Of a stretch of DNA of 64,000 nucleotides, positions 18,207 through 27,224 are shown one piece after another. Each line of letters begins with the position of its first letter. Positions within the stretch are counted from its first letter, which is position 1. Source of the DNA: Candidatus Amarobacter glycogenicus (GTDB taxonomy: Bacteria; Chloroflexota; Dehalococcoidia; Tepidiformales; Tepidiformaceae). The stretch is from positions 62,001 to 126,000 of the forward strand of contig JADJZF010000005.1 in the NCBI GenBank assembly GCA_016719395.1, given 5' to 3'. The notes under the pieces were generated by a model, which was not told the origin of the DNA, did not search any database, and was given only the letters and a program-made list of their open reading frames with translations. A program made the position numbers and the translations under genes.

Positions 18207-19139
18207 ATGCGCCCGATCACCCGCCGAGCTTTCCTCGCTTCGTCGGCCGCCGTCGCGTTCGCTGCCTGCACTCCCGGCGGTTCGGGATCGGGCTCGAAAC
18301 AGGTCGTCGTCGCACCGCAGCTGGCGGCCGAGGGAAACGAACCCCCGGTGCCCACGCCTGCGTCGACTTTGATACCGGCTCCGTCGCCCACACCTCTCCC
18401 TCGGGGGTCGGAGGAACGCGTCCTGCTCGCGGGCACCCCTTCCGAAACGCGCCTCTCGATACGCCACAGCGGCGCACGCGGGCCCGCGACGATGGTTATC
18501 GGCGGCGTCCACGGCAACGAGCCCGGCGGTTGGCTCGCCGCCGACGAAGTCGCCTCCTGGGAGCCGACGGCGGGCAGTCTCATTGTCCTTCCTCGCGCCA
18601 ACATCCAGGCGCTCAACGCGTTCGTCCGGACGTTCGATGAAATCGCCGACCTGAACCGGATGTATCCCGGGGACCCCGACAGCGTCTTTCTCATGGAACG
18701 GCTGGCGTTCGAGATTCTCCAGACGTGCAGGGAATTCGGAGTCGAGCTCCTCCTCGACATGCACGAGTCCTGGGCGTTCTACGCGGAGTACCCACCCAAC
18801 AGCGGTACTGGCGCCCTCGGCCAGACCATCACCGCCGGACCCGGACCACAGCAGGACAGCTTTGGTCAGCGCATCGCCTCGATTGCCAACCCCCAGGTGG
18901 CGCAACGCGAACAGTTCATCGTTCGGGAAGGCACGCAATTCGGGCGTCCCACGGCAACCGCGCCGTCTGGCCAGCCGCAAAGCCTGCGCGGCCGCAGTTC
19001 TCTCTCGGCCGGCGGGCACGTCCCCGGGCTCACGCCGATCCTCGTGGAGATGGGCCAGACCGACCAGCCGCTCGATCGTCGGGTCGAACTCCACCTCATC
19101 ACCGCTCGCGCCGTGCTGCAACTACAGGGGCAGATCTGA
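18207..19139 (+). CDS. Tat-exported lipoprotein, aspartoacylase/M14-like zinc hydrolase
   Basis: The N terminus has a twin-arginine signal (TRRAFLASSAAVAFAAC) ending in a lipobox Cys, then a Pro/Thr/Ser linker. The catalytic part contains GGVHGNEPGG (the H-x-x-E zinc pair of M14 and aspartoacylase/succinylglutamate desuccinylase proteins), NLNRMYPG-like DLNRMYPGD, ELLLDMHES (third zinc His) and late PILVEMGQ (possible catalytic Glu). It is therefore a predicted extracytoplasmic zinc amidohydrolase or carboxypeptidase, 310 residues; the substrate is unknown. It follows radA by 44 bases. Confidence 0.8.
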   Translation: MRPITRRAFLASSAAVAFAACTPGGSGSGSKQVVVAPQLAAEGNEPPVPTPASTLIPAPSPTPLPRGSEERVLLAGTPSETRLSIRHSGARGPATMVIGGVHGNEPGGWLAADEVASWEPTAGSLIVLPRANIQALNAFVRTFDEIADLNRMYPGDPDSVFLMERLAFEILQTCREFGVELLLDMHESWAFYAEYPPNSGTGALGQTITAGPGPQQDSFGQRIASIANPQVAQREQFIVREGTQFGRPTATAPSGQPQSLRGRSSLSAGGHVPGLTPILVEMGQTDQPLDRRVELHLITARAVLQLQGQI

Positions 19140-19141
19140 AC

Positions 19142-19579
19142 TCACGCCCGGCCGTTGATGTACTCCGTCATCTGGCGGATGGAGTCCTCCTGGTTCATCG
19201 TCACCCATCGCATCAGGTCGCCGCTGGAAACCATCCCAACGACTTCACCCGCGTCCAGCACCGGAAGGTGGCGGAACCGGCGCTCGGTCATGATCCCCAT
19301 CGCCTCGTCGATCCGGGACTCCGGCCCGATAGTCACCAACTGCCGGGTCATTACTTCCGCCACCCGGATGAGTGCCGGGTCCCTGTCGGCATCGACGATC
19401 CGGCGAAGCACGTCGCGCTCAGTGAAGATCCCTGCGGGCTTGTGCCCATCCATCACCAGCAGCGCACCAACGCCCTTCTCATTCATCTCGCGGACCGCTT
19501 CCGCGACGGTCGCCGCTTTCCCAACGGTGTAGACGTGCCTCCCCTTTTCGGCGAGGACGCTACTCACCAGTCCGAACAT
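19142..19579 (-). CDS. CBS-domain pair protein
   Basis: The 145-residue protein is two CBS modules and little else: TVAEAVREMNEKGVGALLVMDGHKPAGIFTERD and a second with MTRQLVTIGPESRIDEAM, FRHLPVLDAGEVVGMVSSGDLMRW. CBS pairs bind adenosyl nucleotides and act as energy or ligand sensors; no partner enzyme is attached. The start ATG 19579 has a GGAGGTG site. The gene is convergent with the Tat lipoprotein, with only two bases between stop codons. Confidence 0.9.
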   Translation of the reverse strand: MFGLVSSVLAEKGRHVYTVGKAATVAEAVREMNEKGVGALLVMDGHKPAGIFTERDVLRRIVDADRDPALIRVAEVMTRQLVTIGPESRIDEAMGIMTERRFRHLPVLDAGEVVGMVSSGDLMRWVTMNQEDSIRQMTEYINGRA

Positions 19580-19702
19580 CGCAACACCTCCGAATAGGGC
19601 TCATCCCAGTATAGGAAGCTGTCAAGGAGGCTTTCGCGGGAAGTGCGATGTTCGGTCCGCGTGCAGTCGGCGTGGTCCGCCTGCCTGCCCTCGGCGAGTG
19701 TT

Positions 19703-20179
19703 CTAGGCCCGCCGGATCTTCTTGTTGTCCCAGGTCACCATTTTCGCGGGCGTGAAAACCACCCATCGCCAGTGCCTGCCACGGGCCGAGGACTCGTTCT
19801 TCCGCGGTTCGGCGCTCTCGCCGTGGCCGCCGGCGTACTTCTTCCCCATCTGCCAGCGGACTTCTTCCATCCCCGGCTCGGCGGCCTCGGCCTCGGGGTC
19901 TTCGAGCACCTTTGCCTGTCCCTGGAACATTGCTCCCTGGAGCTCGGGGAACCGTTCGTTCTTGTCCACGAGCACCGTGCACGTTGTGTTCCGCCTCAGG
20001 TTCACGACCTTCTGCCCCCGGCAGTAAAAAAAGATCTTGCCTTCGGCCCAGCCGAACCAGAGCGGCGTTACGTTGATCCGCGTGCCAGGCCCGATTGTTG
20101 CGACGCGCATGTTCCACGAGGTCAACATGAGGTCGTCAAGTTCGTCTTTGGTCAGCGACAGTTCTTGCGGGATCGGCAT
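19703..20179 (-). CDS. Pyridoxamine 5'-phosphate oxidase-like flavin protein
   Basis: The 158-residue protein has the split-barrel flavin-binding pattern: ELDDLMLTSWNMRVATIGPGT, INVTPLWFGWAEGKIFFYC, LRRNTTCTVLVDKNERFPELQGAMFQGQAKVLED and a C-terminal WRWVVFTPAKMVTWDNKK. Members bind FMN, F420 or haem and reduce varied substrates, so the reaction cannot be given. It lies directly upstream of, and divergent from, tRNA-Gly. Confidence 0.8.
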   Translation of the reverse strand: MPIPQELSLTKDELDDLMLTSWNMRVATIGPGTRINVTPLWFGWAEGKIFFYCRGQKVVNLRRNTTCTVLVDKNERFPELQGAMFQGQAKVLEDPEAEAAEPGMEEVRWQMGKKYAGGHGESAEPRKNESSARGRHWRWVVFTPAKMVTWDNKKIRRA

Positions 20180-20240
20180 GCGAGTGTGGCTCCTCGAATT
20201 GAGTGTGTCGGGATGATACGATGAACGGCGTTACACCCGG

Positions 20241-20314
20241 GCGGGTGTGGTTCAATGGCAGAACGCGACCTTCCCAAGGTTGAGACGAGGGTTCGATTCC
20301 CTTCGCCCGCTCCA
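20241..20314 (+). tRNA. tRNA-Gly (CCC)
   Basis: A full cloverleaf with acceptor GCGGGTG/CGCCCGC, D-arm GGTTCAATGGCAGAAC, anticodon loop TTCCCAA (anticodon CCC), T-arm GAGGGTTCGATTCCCTT and an encoded CCA end (20312-20314). It resembles bacterial tRNA-Gly(CCC). Confidence 0.95.
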
Positions 20315-20326
20315 AGTTTCCCCCAC

Positions 20327-20698
20327 TTAGCTCATCGCTCGCGTATACGTGGCCAGGTCGAAGTAATCCCGCCACACACGGATCTTGCCGCCATCCATCT
20401 CGAAGACGCCCACGCACGGCAAGTCCACATGTTTTCCCCCCGCATCGGTCCGGTCGATCCGCTCGGCGAAGACCACGTTGCCCGCCGCCGCGACGTTCAA
20501 CACTTCCCAGTCCGTCTTCTGCCAGCTCCCCAGGAATCGCTCGATCGTTCCCCGCACGGCCGGAGCCCCGACGGCGGGAGGCCCGGGCATGTTGTGGTAC
20601 GTCGGTTCCGCGCTGAAGTACGTCATCATCCGGTCGGTATCGAGTGCGGACCATGCCGCACAGAACTGCCGGATCACCGCGACATTGTCGGTTGCCAT
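20327..20698 (-). CDS. SnoaL/limonene-epoxide-hydrolase-like protein
   Basis: The 123-residue cone-shaped alpha+beta barrel protein begins VAVIRQFCAAWSALDTDRMMTYF and has YHNMPGPPAVG, then AERIDRTDAGGKHVDLPCVGVFEMDGGKIRVWRDYFD. The Tyr-Asn pair and the Arg/Asp and final Asp correspond to the catalytic set known in limonene-1,2-epoxide hydrolase, so epoxide hydrolysis is possible. Many relatives are uncharacterised. It stands alone between tRNA-Gly and a terminator. Confidence 0.75.
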   Translation of the reverse strand: MATDNVAVIRQFCAAWSALDTDRMMTYFSAEPTYHNMPGPPAVGAPAVRGTIERFLGSWQKTDWEVLNVAAAGNVVFAERIDRTDAGGKHVDLPCVGVFEMDGGKIRVWRDYFDLATYTRAMS

Positions 20699-20768
20699 CG
20701 GGATGTCTCCTGGAACAGGCTGCCCGGATTCTAGCGGTATCCGCCTGCGGGCGGGGCAACCAAGCAAG

Positions 20769-20798
20769 AAGCCCGCTGATGGCCAGATCAGCGGGCTT
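20769..20798. terminator. Bidirectional intrinsic terminator
   Basis: A perfect 12-bp stem AAGCCCGCTGAT / ATCAGCGGGCTT with loop GGCCAG. It lies just past the stop of the GGDEF-like gene that ends at 20835 and should terminate it. Confidence 0.85.
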
Positions 20799-20834
20799 TC
20801 GTTTCCCAACCAGGTTGGCAGGGGAGAGACTGAG

Positions 20835-21632
20835 TCAGGCCACCGCCGGCTGTGAATGACGGTTGGCGCTCCGCACCGTCGCCGGGGTGACGACCGGGCC
20901 GTTCGCGCGCGCCCCGGCAAGGTCGCGTTGTGCTCGGCGCAGGAAGTCCCGCACCTCGAGTTCACCCTCATACCCTGAGAGTGAGACCACCGGGAACACC
21001 TGATTCGCGTATTCGTGTGGAATCGCCGAGCCCAGCGCCGGCAAGAGGTTGTCCGCCTTTTCCGCTGCCGTCTGGTCCCGATCATCGGCAATAATCGCCG
21101 CGAAAATCGGCCCCTGGAGATGGGCGACGAAGTCGCCTTCGCCGACGGCATGCCGCAGCGCTCGCGAGGCTGTCGGAAGGAAGCGGTCTTCGCTCGTCTT
21201 CACCCGCTCGTACCCACCGAAGTCCGTCAACACCAATGAGAAGCCTCGCCCGTTCCGCACCGAGCGCATCATCTGGCGCCGAAGCTCGAAGACGAAGTGA
21301 CGGCTGTTCGGCAGGCCGGTTTCCTCGTCCTCGTAAATCCGCCCGCGCATCCGGTCGAGGGCACGATGGAACCGGCGGCCCTGTTCGGACTGCTCGTACC
21401 AGAACTGCGCGTGGATCCCCGCGAACAGCAGCGTCGAGAGACCGATCACCAGCACGTTCCCGCGCCCGCCAGTGGTTATGACCGTCTGTGCCTCCACCGC
21501 GAAGATCACGAGCCACAGCCCGAGACTGACCGGTCGCATCAGCCGGAGCAAAAGCGACGACTCCACCGAACCGAGTTCGGTCTGCTCGGTCGAAGGAAAC
21601 AGGAAGGCGTTAAGCACTGGCGGCCTATTCAT
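20835..21632 (-). CDS. Membrane protein with degenerate GGDEF domain
   Basis: Two hydrophobic helices (LGLWLVIFAVEAQTVI and VLVIGLSTLLFAGIHA) are followed by a diguanylate-cyclase-like domain: YEDEETGLPNSRHFVFELRRQ matches the usual D-x-L-T-G-L-x-N-R-R opening, and SLVLTDFGGYERVK the first metal site. The signature loop is LQGPIFAAI where active enzymes have GGDEF, so it should not make c-di-GMP; it may bind nucleotide or act structurally. The length from ATG 21632 is 265 residues. Confidence 0.75.
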   Translation of the reverse strand: MNRPPVLNAFLFPSTEQTELGSVESSLLLRLMRPVSLGLWLVIFAVEAQTVITTGGRGNVLVIGLSTLLFAGIHAQFWYEQSEQGRRFHRALDRMRGRIYEDEETGLPNSRHFVFELRRQMMRSVRNGRGFSLVLTDFGGYERVKTSEDRFLPTASRALRHAVGEGDFVAHLQGPIFAAIIADDRDQTAAEKADNLLPALGSAIPHEYANQVFPVVSLSGYEGELEVRDFLRRAQRDLAGARANGPVVTPATVRSANRHSQPAVA

Positions 21633-21746
21633 GCGACGGTCCTCTGGCGTTCTACATTGAAGGTCGAACGTCTCGGCTCCGGCGGACAGTGGCAATTTGT
21701 AAACCGCGCGTAATCTCTTCCTCGTGCGGGGCGATCCGGTTCGCGC

Positions 21747-23195
21747 TTAGCGCCGCTTCGGTGGCAACGTCGCGATGTAGTCGGCGATCGCCTGGGCTGC
21801 CACTCGGCCATCGGCGAGGGCTGTCACCACGAGGTCGGCGCCGTTCACGTTGTCCCCACCGGCGAACACTCCCGGCCGGCTCGTGCGCATCGTCCTGTCG
21901 ACCTCGATCAGCGCCTTGCGGTCCGATCGAAGGCCAGATGTGGTCTGCGGCACCAGCGGGTCGGCGCCGTAGCCAATCGCGATCGCAACGGCATCCGCCG
22001 GGATGAGGAACTCACTCCCCTTCACCGGGATCGGCCGCCGCCGCCCAGATTCGTCCGGCTCGCCCAGTTCCATCCGCTGGCACTCCACCGACACCACCTT
22101 CCCGCTCTCATCTCCAATGATCCGCGTTGGGAGCGTCAGCATCTCGAAGTTGACGCCCTCCTCACGGGCGTTCTTGCGCTCTTCTCCGCGACCGAGCATC
22201 TCCGCCTCGGTTCGGCGGTAGACGCAGCTAACATTCTTCGCGCCGAGGCGGATCGCCGTCCGGACACAGTCCATCGAGGTGTCTCCGCCTCCGATGACCA
22301 CCACGTTCTCGAGCGACGGCAACGCCTCGCGGTACATGTCGGGGAGTTGTTCCGGTGCGAGGTTGCCCCGGACCAGGAACTCGGTGGCGCTGTAGACACC
22401 CTTCAGGTTCTCGCCCTGGATCTCCATCTGGTTGCCAACGCCCGCACCAGTGCCGACGAAAACGGCGTCCAACTCGCCGCCGAGCATCGAGTCGATCGTT
22501 ACGTCCTTGCCCACGTAGGTATTGCAGACGAATTTCACGCCCATCGCTTCGAGGTGGGCGATGTACTCATCGACGATGTTCTTGCGCATCTTGAAGTTCG
22601 GAATGCCATACACGAGTACTCCGCCTGGCTCCGGCCAGAACTCGTACACCGTCACACCATGGCCCATGTCCGCCAGTTGTTCGGCTACCGCCAGCCCCGC
22701 CGGCCCCGAGCCGACAACCGCCACGTTTCTTCCGGTGGGCTCCGGAAGGTAGCGAGGCATCGGGTAGCCTCCCAACGACTGCCGCTGGTAGTCGGTGCAG
22801 AACGCCTCGAGCTTTCCGATCGTTACCGGCGGCTCCTTCCTCCCGTCCTTACGGATGGCGAAGCCGACGACGCATGCGCCTTCGCAAAGCTTCTCCTGCG
22901 GGCACAGGCGTCCGCACATCTCCGGCAGGTTGCTCGTCTCGCGGAACTTATTCGCCGCCCCCGCGATGTCCCCCAGTTCCAGCAGTGCGAACGCCCCCGG
23001 GATGTCGTTCGAGACCGGGCACGCCTCCTGGCACGGGGCCGAGGGGCACTGGATGCACCGGGATGCTTCGATCCGGGCCGCGTTCAGGTCGAACCCGATG
23101 TAGGTCTCATCGAAGTTCTTCTTGCGTGCTTCCGCATCCTGCTTGGGTACCGGCTGGACGCTGATCGCGAGTCGGCGAGCTACTTCATGTGTCAT
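21747..23195 (-). CDS. GltD-like NADPH oxidoreductase (FAD, Fe-S)
   Basis: This is a glutamate-synthase-small-subunit/dihydropyrimidine-dehydrogenase-type flavoprotein. The N-terminal Cys clusters (CIQCPSAPCQEACPVSNDIP and CGRLCPQEKLCEGACVVG) bind two [4Fe-4S] clusters. Then come the FAD motif VAVVGSGPAGLAVAEQLADMG, the NAD(P)H motif VVVIGGGDTSMDCVRTA and the closing FAD motif FAGGDNVNGADLVVTALADGR. No large subunit (gltB or PreA-like) is adjacent, so its partner and substrate are unknown. The start is ATG 23195, with an alternative four codons upstream; 482 residues. Confidence 0.88.
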   Translation of the reverse strand: MTHEVARRLAISVQPVPKQDAEARKKNFDETYIGFDLNAARIEASRCIQCPSAPCQEACPVSNDIPGAFALLELGDIAGAANKFRETSNLPEMCGRLCPQEKLCEGACVVGFAIRKDGRKEPPVTIGKLEAFCTDYQRQSLGGYPMPRYLPEPTGRNVAVVGSGPAGLAVAEQLADMGHGVTVYEFWPEPGGVLVYGIPNFKMRKNIVDEYIAHLEAMGVKFVCNTYVGKDVTIDSMLGGELDAVFVGTGAGVGNQMEIQGENLKGVYSATEFLVRGNLAPEQLPDMYREALPSLENVVVIGGGDTSMDCVRTAIRLGAKNVSCVYRRTEAEMLGRGEERKNAREEGVNFEMLTLPTRIIGDESGKVVSVECQRMELGEPDESGRRRPIPVKGSEFLIPADAVAIAIGYGADPLVPQTTSGLRSDRKALIEVDRTMRTSRPGVFAGGDNVNGADLVVTALADGRVAAQAIADYIATLPPKRR

Positions 23196-23342
23196 AGGGC
23201 AAATCATCAGCGGCCACCCGTTTCCGGCTGGCCCTGTGTCGTCGTCCTTGTGGGAAAGTACTGGGATCGTATCCGAGCATCCGGGGATGTCAACGAAACC
23301 CTGTTCGGGCCCACAATACCCTGCTTCTATCGGAGGATCGCA

Positions 23343-23891
23343 ATGCCCAGGCTCGCCCCCATCGACTTCGAGAACCTCACTCCCGAACAAACCACCGTGG
23401 CCGATGCCATCCGCAACGGCCCGCGCGGCGGACTGCGCGGACCGTTCGAAGCGTGGCTTCGCTCCCCCGGCTTCGCCGACCCGGCCCAGCGGGTGGGCGC
23501 CTACTGCCGCTATGGCTCCAGCATCCCGTCCGACCTCAACGAGATGGCCATCCTCATGACCGGCAAGTACTGGAAGGCCCAGTTCGAGTTCTGGGCCCAT
23601 GCCCGTCTTGCCCTTCAGGCAGGGCTCGATCCCGCCATCGTCGAGGCCGTTCGCACCGGCGCCGAGCCACCGTTCAAGCGAGAGATGGAGCGAGTCGTCT
23701 ACGACTTCGTGTCCGAATACCTGGCCACCCACCGGGTCTCCGACACGAACTACCGTCGCGCGGTCGAGACCTTCGGGGAAAACGGCGTCGTCGACATCAT
23801 CGGCGTCGTCGGCTACTACGGCCTCGTCTCCATGACGCTCAACGTCTTCGAAGTCGAACTGCCACCCGGCGAAACCAACCCGCTCGAATAG
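23343..23891 (+). CDS. Carboxymuconolactone decarboxylase/AhpD-like protein
   Basis: The 182-residue helical protein has FEAWLRSPGFADPAQRVGAY, then PSDLNEMAILMTGKYWKAQFEFWAH, typical of carboxymuconolactone-decarboxylase-family proteins of the kind often misannotated as 4-carboxymuconolactone decarboxylase. The C-x-x-C of AhpD is absent, so peroxidase activity is unlikely. The start ATG 23343 follows GGAGGATCGC. The gene is divergent from the GltD-like gene. Confidence 0.8.
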   Translation: MPRLAPIDFENLTPEQTTVADAIRNGPRGGLRGPFEAWLRSPGFADPAQRVGAYCRYGSSIPSDLNEMAILMTGKYWKAQFEFWAHARLALQAGLDPAIVEAVRTGAEPPFKREMERVVYDFVSEYLATHRVSDTNYRRAVETFGENGVVDIIGVVGYYGLVSMTLNVFEVELPPGETNPLE

Positions 23892-23893
23892 CG

Positions 23894-24388
23894 CTACTCA
23901 GCGTCCCCCCGGGACTCCTGGAATTCGCGGTCCGCGCGTTTCCCCCGGTACACCCGCATGTCGATCGCGCGGGACGCTTCGGGCACGAGCTTGAAGAGCA
24001 ATCGCGGTTCCGTCTGCATGTTTGCGAAGAACTTCTCGACCGCTTCAGCGTTCGCAGGCTCGCCCCGCCCGACGTACTTGGTGGCCAGCTCTTTCGAAAT
24101 GGGCCAGATGTCGAACGTGTCCTTGTGATACGCCGTCACGCGTCCATCGAACTCGACGTGGCCCGTCATCGGCGGTCCCGATTCGATGCACAGCGATGCC
24201 CGCGGGTCGTTCAGGAGCTGTTTGCACCAGACACGGTTGTACGTCCCGGTGATCCAGATCCCGTCGGGCTTCCAGAGCCACCACACGGGCACCGTGTAGG
24301 GCATGCCGTCCTTCCTCAGGGTGGCGATAACGCCCACGTAAGGCTGTTCGAGGTACTCCTGGAGGACGTCAGGCTTCATCCGTGGCAT
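23894..24388 (-). CDS. Pyridoxamine 5'-phosphate oxidase-like flavin protein
   Basis: The 164-residue split-barrel protein reads YVGVIATLRKDGMPYTVPVWWLW, IWITGTYNRVWCKQLLNDPRASLCIE, then HVEFDGRVTAYHKD and a C-terminal MRVYRGKR. It belongs to the PPOX superfamily (FMN or F420 binding); the substrate is unknown. It is a different subgroup from the protein at 19703. Its start overlaps the end of the upstream acetyltransferase gene by 20 bases. Confidence 0.8.
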   Translation of the reverse strand: MPRMKPDVLQEYLEQPYVGVIATLRKDGMPYTVPVWWLWKPDGIWITGTYNRVWCKQLLNDPRASLCIESGPPMTGHVEFDGRVTAYHKDTFDIWPISKELATKYVGRGEPANAEAVEKFFANMQTEPRLLFKLVPEASRAIDMRVYRGKRADREFQESRGDAE

Positions 24389-24971
24389 TGGTTGATATCT
24401 CCGGGTCTGATTCGACCTGCTCCTGGCTCTCCTGATCCGCCGGACGCGAACCTTCGCGGAAGCAGCTCATGTAGACCAGGTCATCGTAACGGCCATCGAG
24501 CCAGACGTGGCGGCGGAGCCGTCCCTCTTCTTCGAACCCGGCCGCCCGGAACGCCTTCGCCGCCCGCTCGTTACTGGCGATCGTCGTCAGCCACACCTTC
24601 TCCATGTTCAGCAGCCGGAACGCGTACCGGGCCAACAGGGCCACGGCGTCACGGCCGTACTTCCGGTTCTGGTAGTCTCCGTCGCCAATCGTGATGCCGA
24701 GCTCGCACGTCCGCGCCGCGTAGTCGAAGTGGTGCAGGATGCACTGCCCGACGAACTTCCCGCCCTGGACTTCGATCCCGAACCAGAGCAGATCACCGCG
24801 AGGCCGCTTCAGGTGTTCCTCGAACTGCGCCACCACGCGTTCGTACTCCATCGGCATCGGCGCCACATCGCTCGAAAGCAACAACAGCTCCACGTCGTTC
24901 AAGAACTCGCTGTACCGCTCCAGGAAGTCCCGCCGCATCGGCTTCAGGATGACTTTCTCGCCCTTGAGCAT
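24369..24971 (-). CDS. GNAT family N-acetyltransferase
   Basis: The 200-residue protein has GNAT motifs: KGEKVILKPMRRDFLERYSEF, CELGITIGDGDYQNRKYGRDAVALL (acetyl-CoA loop Q-N-R-K-Y-G) and IASNERAAKAFRAAGFEEEGRLRR. It is RimJ/RimL-like, transferring acetyl to an amino group of an unknown acceptor. The start ATG 24971 has a GGGGAG site. It is co-transcribed with the overlapping flavin protein downstream. Confidence 0.85.
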   Translation of the reverse strand: MLKGEKVILKPMRRDFLERYSEFLNDVELLLLSSDVAPMPMEYERVVAQFEEHLKRPRGDLLWFGIEVQGGKFVGQCILHHFDYAARTCELGITIGDGDYQNRKYGRDAVALLARYAFRLLNMEKVWLTTIASNERAAKAFRAAGFEEEGRLRRHVWLDGRYDDLVYMSCFREGSRPADQESQEQVESDPEISTNATDEA

Positions 24972-25082
24972 GAACTCTCCCCAACCCGTCTCTACCAGAG
25001 TTTCGGCCGGCGAAGGCTCGAACTGAAATCCGGAAGACCGCGCCTTGGGCGAATGCGCGGTCTTCGGCGGTATCATCCCGGT

Positions 25083-26228
25083 GTGGCGAGGCGACCCCAG
25101 ACATCCGACGGAAGCGTCCGGGCAGGCATCGCCAGGGCCGGCCGTGCCGATCTTCGGTTCCGGCTCCTGATCGTCTTCAGTTGCGTTATCGCAACGTTGG
25201 GCCTGTTGGCAGACTCAACCGCCGTGGTCATTGGGGCAATGCTCGTCGCGCCGCTTCTTGGGCCAATAATGGCTCTTGGCATCGCTCTGCTCGGTGGTCG
25301 AGGCCAGTCCTTCGTTGCACCTGCGTTCGCGTTGATCGAAGGCGCGGCGGTTGCAGTGCTGCTGTCCTGGATGCTCACTGAGGTGCTGAGCCACTCGACA
25401 CTAGACGTCCTGACCGCGACACCCCGCGAAGTTACCGCGCGGACACGCCCCAACCCACTGGACCTTGGCATCGCCCTCGCCGGCGGCGCGATCGGCGCCT
25501 ACGCGTTGGTCCGGCTCAAAGACTCTGCCGCGCTTCCAGGGGTGGCGATCGCCACAGCCCTGATGCCTCCGCTCTGCACCGTCGGTATCGGTCTCGCGGC
25601 CAGGGATCGTGGAATCTGGGGAGGGGCGTTTCTGCTGTTCGCCACGAACCTTTTGGCGATCATGTTCAGCTGTGCAATCGTGTTCTGGTCGCTGGGCCTG
25701 CGCCCCCGCCGTTCGAGTCTTCCAGCCTTGCGCCTTGCTCTCGGCGCTGTCTCGGTCGGCGTCATCGGAGTCGCACTCTTTGGGCTCTCCGTGCGTGCGG
25801 TCCAGGAATCCCGGGAGGCGCGGGAACTTCGTTCTACTGTTGCTTCGGCACTCGCCGATGTGATTCCAGGTTCAGAGCTCGTGGACATCGAACGCTCATC
25901 CGCGCCCGAGGGCGGCCTCGAAGTCCGCGTGACGGCCCGAACGCCCGGCCAGTCCACTCTCGTAGAAGCGACGGCAATTCAGGCACTCGTTGCCCAGGGA
26001 ATGCAGACGCGCATTTCACTGGTGCTCGTGAGCGTGCCCGTAATCGTCCTCGATCCGCTGAACCCGCCCCGAAAAGACGCGACGGTCGCAGTAGCCACAC
26101 CCGCCCGGGCCACACCCGTTGCACCCACAGTTGCGCCGACCACAAGGCCGACCGTAACGCCGTCGCCAGCTCCGACGGCGACACTCTCGCCTACGGCCGT
26201 CGCCCCGCCGGTAGGAAACTCACCGTGA
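25083..26228 (+). CDS. DUF389-family membrane protein with Thr/Pro-rich tail
   Basis: The sequence contains the DUF389 signature region: FSCVIATLGLLADSTAVVIGAMLVAPLLGPIM in two pieces, followed by GIALLGGRGQSF, PGVAIATALMPPLCTVGIGLA and FLLFATNLLAIMFSCAIVFW. About six helices are followed by a soluble domain (SALADVIPGSELVDIERS) and a C-terminal tail of Thr, Pro, Val and Ala repeats, which suggests an exposed spacer. The start is GTG 25083, before VARRPQTSDG. The function of the family is not known. Confidence 0.8.
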   Translation: MARRPQTSDGSVRAGIARAGRADLRFRLLIVFSCVIATLGLLADSTAVVIGAMLVAPLLGPIMALGIALLGGRGQSFVAPAFALIEGAAVAVLLSWMLTEVLSHSTLDVLTATPREVTARTRPNPLDLGIALAGGAIGAYALVRLKDSAALPGVAIATALMPPLCTVGIGLAARDRGIWGGAFLLFATNLLAIMFSCAIVFWSLGLRPRRSSLPALRLALGAVSVGVIGVALFGLSVRAVQESREARELRSTVASALADVIPGSELVDIERSSAPEGGLEVRVTARTPGQSTLVEATAIQALVAQGMQTRISLVLVSVPVIVLDPLNPPRKDATVAVATPARATPVAPTVAPTTRPTVTPSPAPTATLSPTAVAPPVGNSP

Positions 26229-27224
26229 CGCGTCAGCCGCGGTACCACTGAGTTCGTATCGCGGTGGCTCTTTCCACTCCGCTGAAGGCGGGTTCTCCTG
26301 CATCCGGATCTCGTTCCGCCGCTTTTCCGTTTCGAACTTCTTCGCCTGTTTGATCACCAGGTCCCGCTGCTTGACGTGTTCCACATCCCGTTCGCGTGCT
26401 GCTGCCGGTCGGGCTCGGCGCGGCTTGCCTTCGTACACCTTGATTCTTCCGTCGTCAGCCAACTGCTTCAGGTGAGAGCGCACGTTGCTATCGGCGGCGC
26501 GCCGGAGCTGCTTGTGAATGTCCGGATAGAGCTGGAGCATGATGTCCCAGCTGCTGACGGCCCCGCCGCCTTCGAGAACCTTCAAGATCTGGTTCTCACG
26601 CATGTTCCGGTGGTTCACGTACATCTGCAGCCGCTCGCGCGGGTCATGGACGATCTTTCCGTGTCCCGGGCAAATCACCTTCAAGTTCGGCAACGCCAGC
26701 AGCCGCTCCAGCGATTTCCGGTAGCTGGCCAGCTCCCACACCGTCGTCGTCGAACTTCCAAGGAGCGTATCGCCCGTGAACAGCACGCCCTCTTCTTCGA
26801 TGTAGTAGCAAAGCGAATCGACGCTGTGCCCCGGCGTCGCCATCACCTGCACGCGAACGCCGCCGTCCAGTTCGATCACGTCGCCGTCCTTCAGCGTGTC
26901 CACCTTCGCCGGGATGCGCCCCTTCAGCAGGGCACGTCCGTTCGCAGGGATCGAAATGTCCGCTTTCAGGAACTCCTTCGCCCACTTCAGGTTCCCCGAA
27001 TGGTCCGAATGGTGATGCGTGATCGTCGCGACCCCGATCTCCTCTTTTTCCACCGCCGCCAGGTAGCCCCGGAGGAACCACTGGTACCGGTCAATCGCCT
27101 CGCCGGAGTCGATCGTCAGGGATTGCTGCCCCTTCGCCCCCACCAGGTAGATGCAGGTGAAATCGGGATGCATCGGGTTCTCATCGGGCACCAAAGCCGC
27201 CCGCACGGACTCAGAAATCTGCAT
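26220..27224 (-). CDS. Metallo-beta-lactamase-fold hydrolase
   Basis: The 334-residue protein has the MBL metal motif ATITHHHSDHSGN, then ATPGHSVDSL, FTGDTLLG and VICPGHGKIV, so two metal ions and a hydrolase (glyoxalase II/LACTB2-like) are predicted. After the catalytic domain comes a helical region with a winged-helix look (VSSWDIMLQLYPDIHKQLRRAADSNVRSHLKQL), also seen in LACTB2-type proteins, then a charged tail. The substrate is unknown. It is convergent with the DUF389 gene, overlapping by 9 bases. Confidence 0.88.
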   Translation of the reverse strand: MQISESVRAALVPDENPMHPDFTCIYLVGAKGQQSLTIDSGEAIDRYQWFLRGYLAAVEKEEIGVATITHHHSDHSGNLKWAKEFLKADISIPANGRALLKGRIPAKVDTLKDGDVIELDGGVRVQVMATPGHSVDSLCYYIEEEGVLFTGDTLLGSSTTTVWELASYRKSLERLLALPNLKVICPGHGKIVHDPRERLQMYVNHRNMRENQILKVLEGGGAVSSWDIMLQLYPDIHKQLRRAADSNVRSHLKQLADDGRIKVYEGKPRRARPAAARERDVEHVKQRDLVIKQAKKFETEKRRNEIRMQENPPSAEWKEPPRYELSGTAADASR

